A stretch of 35,754 nucleotides of DNA, taken from the NCBI GenBank assembly GCA_031265445.1, contig JAISCQ010000055.1, positions 1-35,754 of the forward strand, in the 5' to 3' direction. Below are positions 9,401 to 16,239 of this stretch, piece after piece; within the stretch, counting starts at the first letter, position 1, and each line of letters starts with the position of its first letter. The translations under genes were made by a program, and so were the position numbers. The notes under the pieces are model-generated. The model had not been told where the DNA came from. It did no database searches and saw nothing but the letters and a program-made list of their open reading frames with translations. Source of the stretch: Bacteroidales bacterium. GTDB taxonomy: Bacteria; Bacteroidota; Bacteroidia; Bacteroidales; UBA4181.

Positions 9401-11184
9401 ATCCAGCAGGAAAGGTCTTTCTTTTCGGGAAAATCGGCCAACCGTTCCTCCATCACGCGGACGGCCTTGTCGGTAATGTCCAGGGTACTTCCCGCCTGCA
9501 TCTCCACACGAACATCCACCTTGTCCGACTCGGCTTCCTTCGTTTGCGACAGGGTCAACGCCAGCGAAAGGGCAAGCGTCACAAAAAGTATGACAATGGA
9601 ACTGAGGAGCACCGCACCGGGATGGCGCATGCAGGTTTTCAGCAGCACCAGGTAAATCTGTACGGGACGTTGCGTTACGGATACTTTTTCGTAAAACACG
9701 GTATGGTCCCGTTTGCGCCGCAGGATAGCGTATACCGCCATCGGAACGAACAGCAGCGCTACCAGCAGCGATATGGAGAGGGTCGAGATGATGGATACCC
9801 CAATGTTATTGCCAAGCAGCTTGATAAAGAAATTTTCGGAAAACACGAACGGCAGGAATACCGTGATGGTGGTGAGCGTGGCTGCCAGTATCGAACGCCA
9901 TACCTCGCGCGTACCCTGCGTAACGGCGCGTTCGGCCGCACAACCGGCGCCCGACAGCCGGTAGACATTTTCGAGCACCACGACGCTGTTGTCCAGCAAC
10001 ATTCCCACGGCAAGCGCCATTCCCACCAGCGTGAGGCTGTTGATGGTGATACCAAAGGCGTAGAAGAAGTTGAACGCCGTGAAAACAGAAACAGGAATGG
10101 ACAGGGCGATGATGAGCACCAGCCGGACGTTTCTCAGGAAGAACCACAGGATGAGCACGGCCAGCAATCCGCCCGTAATTGCAAGGTTAATGATCTGGTT
10201 GATGTTCTTTTCCATGATTTCCGCCGTGTCGCTCTGCACGGAAATCTCGATATCAAGCGGCAACAGTTTCCCGTTGAGTGTGCCGATGACATCCGCTACG
10301 CGATGCGACAGGTCGATGAGATTGGCCTGCGAATCGTTTGCCAGGTTCACACTCACGGCATCCTTCCCGTTCACGCGGCTGTAGGTTGTTTCCTCCTTGA
10401 GGTCGAAAAAGACGGCGGCCACATCTTTCAGCAATACCGGCCCCGACGCCACCACGATGTTTTCGAGATCGGAAACTTTGGCATACGGTGAATTGACATG
10501 GACAAAATATTTACCGGACGGCTCGTTGGCAAAACCGACAAAGGCCTTGTCCTGCATGTTTTGCGAAAGCAGCCCGCTGATAACCGATGGCGTGAGGTTC
10601 AACGCTTTGCACGCATCGGGATCGAGCCGTATCTCGATGGCGCGTTCGCGACCGCCGTATACATTCACCGCCGCCACCCCGTCGATATTCTCCAGCTCGG
10701 TGCGGATCTCCTTCTCCACGATGTTGCGTACACGGTCTGTTCCGCCCGATCCGCGTACCTGCAAGCGCATGAAGTTACTCGACAGCATCTGCGATATGTC
10801 GATCTTCTGCACCTGAACCATGAAGTCTTTGGGAAAGCCTGTAGCCGTTTCGTTTACCTTTTCCTGCAATTTCAGTGCAGTGATCTTGAAATTGACGTTT
10901 TTCTTGAACCTGACTTCAATGCTCGACTGCCGGCTACCAACCCTCGAGCGGATTTCCTCCACGCCCCCGACAGAACTGATGGCGCCCTCGAGCGGAATGA
11001 CGACCTCAGACTCTACGTAGTTCGGATCCATATCCTGCTGCGAGCCTACCCCCACGTATAACACCGGGAGTTCGGCATTGGGCAAAAGTTCCACAGGAAG
11101 CTGCCGATACGACACGTACCCCAGCAGGGTAAGCGCGATGAACAGCATACAGATCGCGACGCGGCGGTTGAGGAGGAAATTCAT
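6493..11184 (-). CDS. RND efflux permease - ABC ATPase fusion protein
   Basis: This 1563-residue inner-membrane protein joins two transporter types. Residues 1 to about 1030 are a complete HAE1/AcrB-like RND permease. It opens with a MNFLLNRRVAI membrane anchor and has TM4 motif GMLLDNSVVVLENV (Asp398, the proton-relay Asp; the second AcrB Asp is Asn399, as in many relatives). Two porter/docking repeats follow, and the TM10 motif GVVVNNSIILIDY lies near 938. Two further spans follow at about 1041-1085. An NBD-like first strand (IDVRNLVKIY, about 1103-1112) is followed by about 170 residues with roughly four spans (1150-1167, 1169-1187, 1210-1225, 1232-1250). A full ABC ATPase comes next: ALRGVSFEI near 1292, Walker A GPNGAGKST (Lys1314), signature FSGGMKQR near 1410, Walker B ILIVDEPTAGLD near 1432 and H-loop STHIIED. 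The ATPase resembles NatA/ABC-2 drug exporters. No adaptor, TolC or ABC permease gene adjoins it. The substrate is unknown. Confidence 0.9.
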   Translation of the reverse strand: MNFLLNRRVAICMLFIALTLLGYVSYRQLPVELLPNAELPVLYVGVGSQQDMDPNYVESEVVIPLEGAISSVGGVEEIRSRVGSRQSSIEVRFKKNVNFKITALKLQEKVNETATGFPKDFMVQVQKIDISQMLSSNFMRLQVRGSGGTDRVRNIVEKEIRTELENIDGVAAVNVYGGRERAIEIRLDPDACKALNLTPSVISGLLSQNMQDKAFVGFANEPSGKYFVHVNSPYAKVSDLENIVVASGPVLLKDVAAVFFDLKEETTYSRVNGKDAVSVNLANDSQANLIDLSHRVADVIGTLNGKLLPLDIEISVQSDTAEIMEKNINQIINLAITGGLLAVLILWFFLRNVRLVLIIALSIPVSVFTAFNFFYAFGITINSLTLVGMALAVGMLLDNSVVVLENVYRLSGAGCAAERAVTQGTREVWRSILAATLTTITVFLPFVFSENFFIKLLGNNIGVSIISTLSISLLVALLFVPMAVYAILRRKRDHTVFYEKVSVTQRPVQIYLVLLKTCMRHPGAVLLSSIVILFVTLALSLALTLSQTKEAESDKVDVRVEMQAGSTLDITDKAVRVMEERLADFPEKKDLSCWIQEKEAILTLTLTEDYRKTGKRNIADIKAEVQRRLQNINGAEVSLSSGVSGDGGGSAISGMAGFMYMLGIGDTRERIVIKGSDFDLMQVVAEDMRYYLDEQDYIRNSRVSFDRRQPELLLNFDPILLSSYSITQADITQGLMSLNPEMQSGTTFKVGEETYDIVIRNNIPEEEEEKTKRKEKTIDDLRAVQIRNANGGLHELKDLAAINRGRGRSQIYRVNQDKQIEVFYSFSREVESSKNLLEGYRADIDLLVANYNLPAGIAVQVFHEEDILGDFKFLLLAAFILIFMILASVFESFSTPFVLLFSIPLAAIGSLLALLVTGNSLLNTNTLTGFLILLGVVVNNSIILIDYSNILRRQGYRRNRALMTAGLSRVRPILITSITTIVAMFPLAMGKSEYAGAIGAPFAITVIGGLSFSALLTLILVPSACMGLENTLKWYRTLPLRMKIFHLILFVAGVFCIYRYAETLLWQSIYLVGLVILIPGLTYFMQASLRRARTRLIAPDDPISIDVRNLVKIYDWPGRFRRQWMSGLKIRQRLGISSAFRSLKDLAGLTWQFGLLLFGAWFAYFAIEKRFWTFLLSFAVYAGALHLWKRIRQYLDYRFAGKRRVRWISRLVWWGIPLATLFALYRRMDNPNLIIVTAVIWALCAVIYRTSRKLYDQNINVERARGRLRRIWYRLVKSIPVIGKKRKPFKALRGVSFEIKTGMFGLLGPNGAGKSTLMRIVCGILEQSYGCIRINGLDTRVYREELQSLIGFLPQEFGTYENMTSWEFLDYQAILKGVVDGKLRGERVEYVLKAVHMYECRDDRIGSFSGGMKQRIGIALILLHLPRILIVDEPTAGLDPRERIRFRNLLVELSRERVVIFSTHIIEDISSSCNQVVVVDRGDMKYFGNPADMVRLAAGKVWNFRIGTDEFDTSLDKTMVVHHIQDGDTIQVRYLASLQPFENAVPAEPNLEDAYLCLLKNMR

Positions 11185-11417
11185 AAGGCCATGCAGGTTT
11201 TTGAAATTTTATACTGCATGCCGGGCGCATCATCCGGACGTTTCTCGAAACCGATCAACCGGTCATCCGCATACACTGACACAAAATACCAGCTATTCTT
11301 CATCGCGCCAAACAATTGCTCTTTGGGCTTTTTATTTTTATCGTTCCAGCCCGTCGATTCGTAAAGCGCATAAAATGAGGCTATATCAGGAAAATCAGTT
11401 GAATATCTAACAGTCAT
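11181..11417 (-). pseudogene. Truncated GNAT acetyltransferase fragment
   Basis: The first 55 or so residues match the N-terminal part of a common GNAT subfamily: a FYALYESTGWND segment, then AMKNSWYFVSVYADDRLIGF, where acetyl-CoA-domain strands 1-2 normally lead into G(R/F)VVSDG. After LIGF the similarity stops. About 20 unrelated residues follow and the frame ends in a TGA that overlaps the RND-ABC start codon (ATGA). A functional enzyme needs about 80 more residues, including the acetyl-CoA pyrophosphate loop, and these are absent. A GTG one codon upstream is an alternative start. I read it as a remnant left by a deletion or recombination next to the transporter gene. A genuine short coupled leader peptide cannot be excluded. 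Confidence 0.55.
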
Positions 11418-11430
11418 CACAATTTACTCA

Positions 11431-11610
11431 TTAAATATAATGTCCCATTGCCGATGCAGCGTAATCTGTTTTATTCTCTTCGTCAACCTTGTATATCAAT
11501 CTGTATTTTTGGACTTTGCCCGTGATATCCGGATAAGCTGTATTTCAAGACTACTGATACCTGTAAAAAGGCGTTTCGGCCAACTCTTCAAAAATATGTT
11601 CAATTATGTT
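11431..11610 (-). pseudogene. Frameshifted Txe/YoeB-like toxin remnant
   Basis: Three pieces of one family appear in different minus-strand frames. IIEHIFEELAETPF is at 11554-11610, followed one frame away by a TGIS segment that fits the usual PFxGxG. LKYSLSGYHGQ is at 11516-11548. KYRLIYKVDEEN and MGHYI end at the TAA at 11431. Together they follow the order of RelE-superfamily Txe/YoeB toxins (IxxELxxxPFxGxGxPExLKxxLSGxxSRRI, HRLVYxV, xGHY). At least two frameshifts and internal stops make it inactive. A TATTTTTG box (minus strand, 11712-11719) lies upstream. No antitoxin frame is recognisable. The match is from memory of the family pattern and needs a search. Confidence 0.5.
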
Positions 11611-11790
11611 TGCCGGTCGTTTTGTTGCCGGTCGCGAAATGGTCTGCTACTTGCTATTATTAATGTCATACCATTTATTTTTTATAGAAATACCTGTCAA
11701 ATCGCGTACCACAAAAATACAAAATATTCGGCAATGATACTATGAGATGCCCAAAAATATAAAAATTGAAAAAATGTTTCCCTGACGATC

Positions 11791-11821
11791 TTGCTAACCT
11801 TAGAATAATTCCGTATGTTTG
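11791..11821 (+). promoter_or_regulatory. Bacteroidota promoter for the aldose 1-epimerase gene
   Basis: TTG at 11791-11793 and TATGTTTG at 11814-11821 (TAnnTTTG) are separated by 20 bases, the expected spacing for -33 and -7 elements of the Bacteroidota primary sigma factor. The ATG follows 38 bases after the -7 box. Confidence 0.6.
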
Positions 11822-11859
11822 TGCGTAAAGATTGTTGAAATTTTATACAAGATCATATT

Positions 11860-12957
11860 ATGAAGTATTATTTTATCTTATTAAGTATCATTGCCATGAC
11901 AGCTTGCACCACCACCTCCAAACCGACCATTACCGGCGAAGAATGGGGAACGGTCGATTCGAAACCTGCGTATCTGTATACATTGACCAACTCCAACGGG
12001 GTGACGGCCAAAATCACCAACTATGGCGGCATCATTGTAGCATACAATGCGCCCGACAGGAACGGGAATCTGGAAAACATCGTGCTGGGATTGGGCAGTC
12101 TCGATGATTATGTGGCCGGACATCCAAGCCTGGGTTGCCTCATCGGGCGTTATGCCAACCGCATCGGCGGAGCAAAGTTTACTTTAGACGGCACAGAGTA
12201 CGTGCTGGCTGCTAATAGCGGCCGGAATCACATACACGGCGGCATCAAGCGGCTCAGTCACAAGCTTTGGGATGCTTCCACAGCGAGCGATGAGCAATCG
12301 GCCACGTTATCGCTGACATGTACCGCCGCCGACATGGAAGAAGGCTATCCCGGCAACATGACCGTGAAAGTGGACTACGTACTGAACAACGACAACGAGT
12401 TGCAGATACGCTATTCCGCCGCTACCGATAAGCCGACCGTAGTGAACCTCACCAACCACAGCTATTTCAACCTTACGGGCTGTAAGGAAGATGTGCGCGG
12501 CCACCAAGTTAGAATTTACGCCGATGCTTATACCCCTGTAGACGACGAAAATATCCCTACGGGCGAAATCAAACCGGTGGAAGGTACAACTTACGACTTG
12601 CGCCGATGGATCACCATAGGCGACCGTCTGGCTGAACTTCCCAAAGGTTACGATCATAATTATTGTGTGAAAGGGACGCCCGGTAACGCCGTGCTGGCAG
12701 CCGAACTGTACGAGCCGAAAAGCGGACGCCTGCTGCAAACCCGCACCACCGAACCCGGCGTACAGTTTTATACCGCATGTAACTTAGACGGCAGCAAGAA
12801 AGGTCCGCAAGGAGCTGCGTATTCTCCGTTTACGGGTGCATGCTTCGAAGCGCAGCACTATCCCGATTCGCCCAATAAGCCTCATTTCCCGACAACGGCA
12901 CTAAGCCCCGGTGAAACATACACACAAGTGACCATATATAAGGTTGGGATAAAATAA
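11860..12957 (+). CDS. galM: Lipoprotein aldose 1-epimerase (GalM family)
   Basis: This enzyme interconverts alpha and beta anomers of aldoses such as galactose or glucose. It has the full family pattern: LGSLDDYVAGHPSLG, the binding segment GRNHIHGG with its His, NLTNHSYFNLTG with the acid His, and EAQHYPDSPNKPHFP with the base Glu, ending SPGETYTQVTIYKVG. An N-terminal lipoprotein signal (MKYYFILLSIIAMTAC, lipobox Cys16) means it is anchored in the cell envelope, facing the periplasm or the surface. This is common for Bacteroidota GalM homologues in sugar-uptake settings. The 365-residue length fits. It has its own promoter and stands alone, with 165 bases to the next gene. Confidence 0.94.
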   Translation: MKYYFILLSIIAMTACTTTSKPTITGEEWGTVDSKPAYLYTLTNSNGVTAKITNYGGIIVAYNAPDRNGNLENIVLGLGSLDDYVAGHPSLGCLIGRYANRIGGAKFTLDGTEYVLAANSGRNHIHGGIKRLSHKLWDASTASDEQSATLSLTCTAADMEEGYPGNMTVKVDYVLNNDNELQIRYSAATDKPTVVNLTNHSYFNLTGCKEDVRGHQVRIYADAYTPVDDENIPTGEIKPVEGTTYDLRRWITIGDRLAELPKGYDHNYCVKGTPGNAVLAAELYEPKSGRLLQTRTTEPGVQFYTACNLDGSKKGPQGAAYSPFTGACFEAQHYPDSPNKPHFPTTALSPGETYTQVTIYKVGIK

Positions 12958-13084
12958 GTGTCCTTTGTGTCTTCGTGGAATACCGAAAATAAAAATGATA
13001 AAATTTTTTGTGGGATTTTGTAACCATTGGAGCTTTTTATCGTATTTTTATATTGTCAGAATGATTCTATATTAGTTGTTTTTT

Positions 13085-13092
13085 TATCTTTG
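13085..13092 (+). promoter_or_regulatory. Bacteroidota -7 box before exported-protein pair
   Basis: TATCTTTG matches TAnnTTTG, 30 bases upstream of the ATG at 13123. No TTG is seen at the best distance. It probably starts transcription of the unknown lipoprotein and its partner and possibly reads on into tmk. Confidence 0.5.
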
Positions 13093-13122
13093 CGAATGAT
13101 TTCATTTATCCAAATTTAAACC

Positions 13123-14043
13123 ATGCAAAACATACGTTTTTTTATACCCCTGTTGATTGGCGGCGCCTGCATGCTCGTGTGCCATTCGTGCAGCACATGC
13201 AGCCGGCAACAAACAACAGTAGACAATATAACCATTGATCTGGCTGACTTGGCCATCGATTCGAGTTATGTCAACATGGCCCATAAAGTGTTCTACGCTT
13301 TACCCACGCCCATCGAGATGTCCATGTTGATCAAAGGCTCGGGTATCACTTATCAGCCAGCCTTGCTGAACGATCCGGCCAACGCATCGAAATACCTGAC
13401 CAACCAAAAGATGGCGCTTAATTTCGGAGGCTATATTACCGATTTAACCTATGCCGGTCTTTTCGGGCAATCGCAGACCGTATTACGCTACAAGCAAGCC
13501 GTCCAGCAATTGACGGATGGATTGGGCCTGCAGTCGGCCATCGATCCCAACACCATGCAGCTGCTGGAGGCAAATATCAATAATAAAGATGTGGTGATGC
13601 GGATCATTTCCGATACATACGCCTCATGTACGGCATCGCTGAACGAAAACAACCGTTATTTCCTGACGTTAGCCATGCTGGTCGGCGGCTGGGTCGAAGG
13701 AATGTACATCGCAACCAGCATGACCGATGAGAAATTGGTATCGAACGAAGGTCGTATGAAACAGTTGGTGATCGACCAGAAACTGACCTTTGATATGATG
13801 TGGCGGGCCATGTCCGATCTGAAAAATATCTCCGAAGTATCCGGCATGATGAATGAATTGTCGGGGCTGGCACAACTGTTCGACAAAATAAACGTCAGCC
13901 AGACATCGAATTCCGTTACTCCTTCCGCCGACGGGAAAACCAGCAACATCGCTTCATCGAACATCCATAATGCTACACCGGAGTTGTTTGCACAAATCAA
14001 AGATCAGATTCAAGCCCTGCGTCATAACTTTACAAAAAAATAA
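13123..14043 (+). CDS. Exported lipoprotein of unknown function
   Basis: I do not recognise a named family. The N-terminus is a lipoprotein-type signal: a hydrophobic stretch IRFFIPLLIGGACMLVC, then HSCSTC, with Cys20 or Cys23 as the likely lipidated residue. The remaining 280 or so residues look largely helical and soluble, with several Asn/Gln-rich turns. Notable segments are VFYALPTPIEMSMLIKGSG near 50, a NENNRYFLTLAMLVGGWVEGMYI hydrophobic segment around 190-210 and a Ser/Thr/Asn-rich stretch before the C-terminal helix. The PTPIEMS phrase recurs, as I remember it, in conserved Bacteroidota exported proteins of unknown role. The next gene starts 6 bases after its stop, so the two are surely cotranscribed. 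Confidence 0.8.
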   Translation: MQNIRFFIPLLIGGACMLVCHSCSTCSRQQTTVDNITIDLADLAIDSSYVNMAHKVFYALPTPIEMSMLIKGSGITYQPALLNDPANASKYLTNQKMALNFGGYITDLTYAGLFGQSQTVLRYKQAVQQLTDGLGLQSAIDPNTMQLLEANINNKDVVMRIISDTYASCTASLNENNRYFLTLAMLVGGWVEGMYIATSMTDEKLVSNEGRMKQLVIDQKLTFDMMWRAMSDLKNISEVSGMMNELSGLAQLFDKINVSQTSNSVTPSADGKTSNIASSNIHNATPELFAQIKDQIQALRHNFTKK

Positions 14044-14049
14044 ACTTCT

Positions 14050-14505
14050 ATGCGACAAAAATATATACCGGCTTTAGCCATAGCATTTTTATTTGTGATG
14101 GCATTTTCATCGCTGGATGCCCGGGCACAATGCAAAGCTTTTGTAAAAAGCACCTGTCTTCCTCAATTAGCGCCGTACATTCACGACGGGAGTTACCAGG
14201 CAGTGATGATGAGTGAAGGAGAGGAAGCGGAAGTATACAAAACGATTTTCGCAGGCCAGCAATACCGCCTGTTCGTTTGTACGGACAATTCCCTGCCCAA
14301 TGTCGAATTTGTGGTGTCGGACATTCATCGCAACATTCTGTTCGACAACCGCAAAAACGGGAACGTGAAAATGTGGGATTTTAAAGCAGATGCCAGCCAG
14401 CAGATCAAGATAACCATACGCATACCCAAACCCAAAAAACAGGATGCCAGCGAACAGGAAGTCGTGTTTGGCTGTGTAGGTGTCCTTTTCGGTTTATTGG
14501 AATAA
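14050..14505 (+). CDS. Small exported protein of unknown function
   Basis: This 151-residue protein has a clear signal peptide (about residues 1-26, cleavage after DARA before QCKAF). The mature part contains a short beta-rich domain: YKTIFAGQQYRLFVCTD, VEFVVSDIHRNILFDNR, VKMWDFKADASQQIKITIRIP, ending in a hydrophobic VVFGCVGVLFGLLE. The alternation of strands and the aromatic and charged pattern resembles a pre-peptidase or C2-like jelly roll, but I cannot name it. The start lies 6 bases after the preceding gene's stop. The next gene, tmk, begins 45 bases further on. The pair probably works together in the periplasm, but the sequence does not show how. Confidence 0.8.
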   Translation: MRQKYIPALAIAFLFVMAFSSLDARAQCKAFVKSTCLPQLAPYIHDGSYQAVMMSEGEEAEVYKTIFAGQQYRLFVCTDNSLPNVEFVVSDIHRNILFDNRKNGNVKMWDFKADASQQIKITIRIPKPKKQDASEQEVVFGCVGVLFGLLE

Positions 14506-14550
14506 TATCAGCAGCGAAAACAGCAGTTTCCAGTAAGTAAGCTTGGAATC

Positions 14551-15237
14551 ATGGGACTAATGGTTATAGAAGGTTTGGACGGAGCTGGTAAATCGACGCA
14601 GATCAACCGGTTAAATGAGTATTTGATTGCCCGGGGTTACCGTTGCCGTCAATTGCATTTCCCGCGTACGGAAAGTTCCGTGTACGGCGAACTGATCGCT
14701 CGTTTCCTTCGCGGCGAACTGGGCGATATACACCGGGTAAACCCGTACTTGATCGCTTTGATGTATGCCGGAGACAGGCTCGATTTCAAGCCGACCCTGG
14801 AAAAATGGCTGAATGTCGGCGAAATGGTTCTGCTCGATCGTTATGTCTACTCCAATGTAGCTTACCAATGTGCCAAAATATCGAACAAAGAAGACAGCCG
14901 GGCTTTGCGCGAATGGATTCTGCACTTGGAATTTGAATATCACGGATTGCCTAAACCCGATCTGAATATTTTCCTTGATGTTCCTTTCGGGTTTACCCGA
15001 CAAAAATTGACGGACAACAGGGACGGCGACGAACGTCAATATCTCCATGGCAAAAGGGATATCCACGAAGCCGACCTCGATTTCCAGAAGTCAGTGCGCG
15101 AATCGTACCTTTCCTTATCGGACATCGACGATTTTGTTCAAATCGATTGTAGCGACGGCCATGCTATTTTGCCTGTTGACCAGGTATTTAGTAAGATTTT
15201 AAATGTTTTGAATGAAAAATTAACCAATATCAAATGA
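14551..15237 (+). CDS. tmk: Thymidylate kinase
   Basis: It phosphorylates dTMP to dTDP in the cytoplasm, a required step of dTTP synthesis. The P-loop VIEGLDGAGKST is at residues 5-16. The dTMP-binding and catalytic DRYVYSNVAYQ lies near 95-105, FLDVP near 146-150, and a LID region with TDNRDGDERQYL follows. At 228 residues it is slightly longer than the usual 205-215. Upstream spacing is 45 bases with no clear promoter box, so it may share transcription with the exported pair. Its TGA overlaps the ATG of the next gene (ATGA), which implies translational coupling to an exported repeat protein unrelated to nucleotides. Confidence 0.93.
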   Translation: MGLMVIEGLDGAGKSTQINRLNEYLIARGYRCRQLHFPRTESSVYGELIARFLRGELGDIHRVNPYLIALMYAGDRLDFKPTLEKWLNVGEMVLLDRYVYSNVAYQCAKISNKEDSRALREWILHLEFEYHGLPKPDLNIFLDVPFGFTRQKLTDNRDGDERQYLHGKRDIHEADLDFQKSVRESYLSLSDIDDFVQIDCSDGHAILPVDQVFSKILNVLNEKLTNIK

Positions 15238-16211
15238 AAGTGAAATCTTTTGTCATATTACTATCAGTGTTTGCGTGGCTGACCCCGGTCATGGCACAAT
15301 ACGATTTCGAAGCAATGGAACGGGACCGTATGGCTAAAGCCAGGGTAAAGGTTCAAACACAATGGACTCATGACTTTGTTGACGGAAAACCATCCGCTAA
15401 AGGGTACAAATCTTCGGTCACGAAATTCAACACGAAGGGAAATATAACCGAAGTCACCAATTATAACGAAGACGGCAAGGTCATTTCGTTGATCATTTAT
15501 CAATACGACAGCCGTGATAACAAGGTGAATTTCGAGCGGTACCAAGGCAATCGCGAAAAGCTGCAATACAGCCAGAAGGTCGTGTACGATGCTAAAAGCA
15601 ACAAAACCAAAGAATATGGATATGACGGGGCTACCGTATATAGCAATACTTACCAGTATGATACAAATGGCAAGCTTTCCGAAATCGCTTATACGGTGGA
15701 CAATGTCCTCGTGGAAAAACGAAAATTGAAATATTCGGGGAACAAAACCGAAATAATGATTTACGATCCGAATAATAACCTGACATTCAAGCAGGAAAAC
15801 AGTTATAATGACAAAGGGTTACTGGTAGCGGAAATAAAATCCGGTGGTAAAGGCAACGTAGTGCACACCCTGGATTTGCAATACAACACTTCGGGCGATT
15901 TGACGGAAGAAGTTAAAAAACGCGCAGGAGACAAGCTGGATTACCAGAAACTGTACTATTACGACAAGGAAAACCGTCCCATCAAGGAAGAAACCGTCAA
16001 CCTGAACGACACAAAGTTCGTGTCGCACGAATATCAATACAACAACCTGGGCGATTTGATATTAGAGACTTGGAAAAAGAACGAAAAAACAAACGAATCG
16101 TCATCGAAGAAAATCACGTACGATTCCAAAGGACTCTATACGGAGATGGAATGTTATTTTGCCACTTATAAGTTAAGCTCTTTATATAAATACACGCACG
16201 AATTTTATTGA
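15234..16211 (+). CDS. Exported YD-like repeat protein
   Basis: This 325-residue protein has a signal peptide (MKVKSFVILLSVFAWLTPVMA, then QYDFEA). The mature chain is built of about 10 imperfect repeats of 20-25 residues with the pattern Y(D/N)xxGxLxEexxy, e.g. FNTKGNITEVTNYNEDGK, YQYDTNGKLSEIAYT, YNDKGLLVAEIKSG and YQYNNLGDLILETWKK. These resemble single RHS/YD-repeat strands and Bacteroidota cell-envelope proteins of unknown role. There is no RHS core domain, toxin tip or sorting signal, so it is probably a free or loosely bound periplasmic beta-rich protein. The start codon overlaps the tmk stop, so expression is tied to tmk. The function is unknown. Confidence 0.8.
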   Translation: MKVKSFVILLSVFAWLTPVMAQYDFEAMERDRMAKARVKVQTQWTHDFVDGKPSAKGYKSSVTKFNTKGNITEVTNYNEDGKVISLIIYQYDSRDNKVNFERYQGNREKLQYSQKVVYDAKSNKTKEYGYDGATVYSNTYQYDTNGKLSEIAYTVDNVLVEKRKLKYSGNKTEIMIYDPNNNLTFKQENSYNDKGLLVAEIKSGGKGNVVHTLDLQYNTSGDLTEEVKKRAGDKLDYQKLYYYDKENRPIKEETVNLNDTKFVSHEYQYNNLGDLILETWKKNEKTNESSSKKITYDSKGLYTEMECYFATYKLSSLYKYTHEFY

Positions 16212-16239
16212 ATATCGGTTTTAACGCCTGAAGACGCAC

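Larger units (their letters stand above)
11418..11859. other. AT-rich gap with decayed genes between RND-ABC and aldose epimerase
   Basis: Apart from the toxin remnant on the minus strand and the promoter box at 11814-11821, I see nothing convincing. A plus-strand frame of about 100 codons at 11440-11745 has no recognisable motif. It runs antisense through the toxin remnant, so I do not call it. The region reads as a graveyard between two divergent transcription units. Confidence 0.5.

Noticed and set aside
8323-10491. 722-codon plus-strand frame antisense to the RND gene
   Set aside because: It lies wholly opposite a well-supported RND domain, has His/Gln/Arg-rich composition, no promoter and no motif. 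It is a shadow of the codon pattern on the other strand.
11440-11745. 101-codon plus-strand frame in the gap before the aldose epimerase
   Set aside because: Cys/Phe/Ile-rich without motif, antisense to the toxin remnant. Not supported.
12958-12985. CCTTTGTGTCTTCGTGG stretch after the aldose epimerase
   Set aside because: It resembles a short intergenic sequence often seen near GxxExxY genes, but no such gene is present and a single short match cannot be called.
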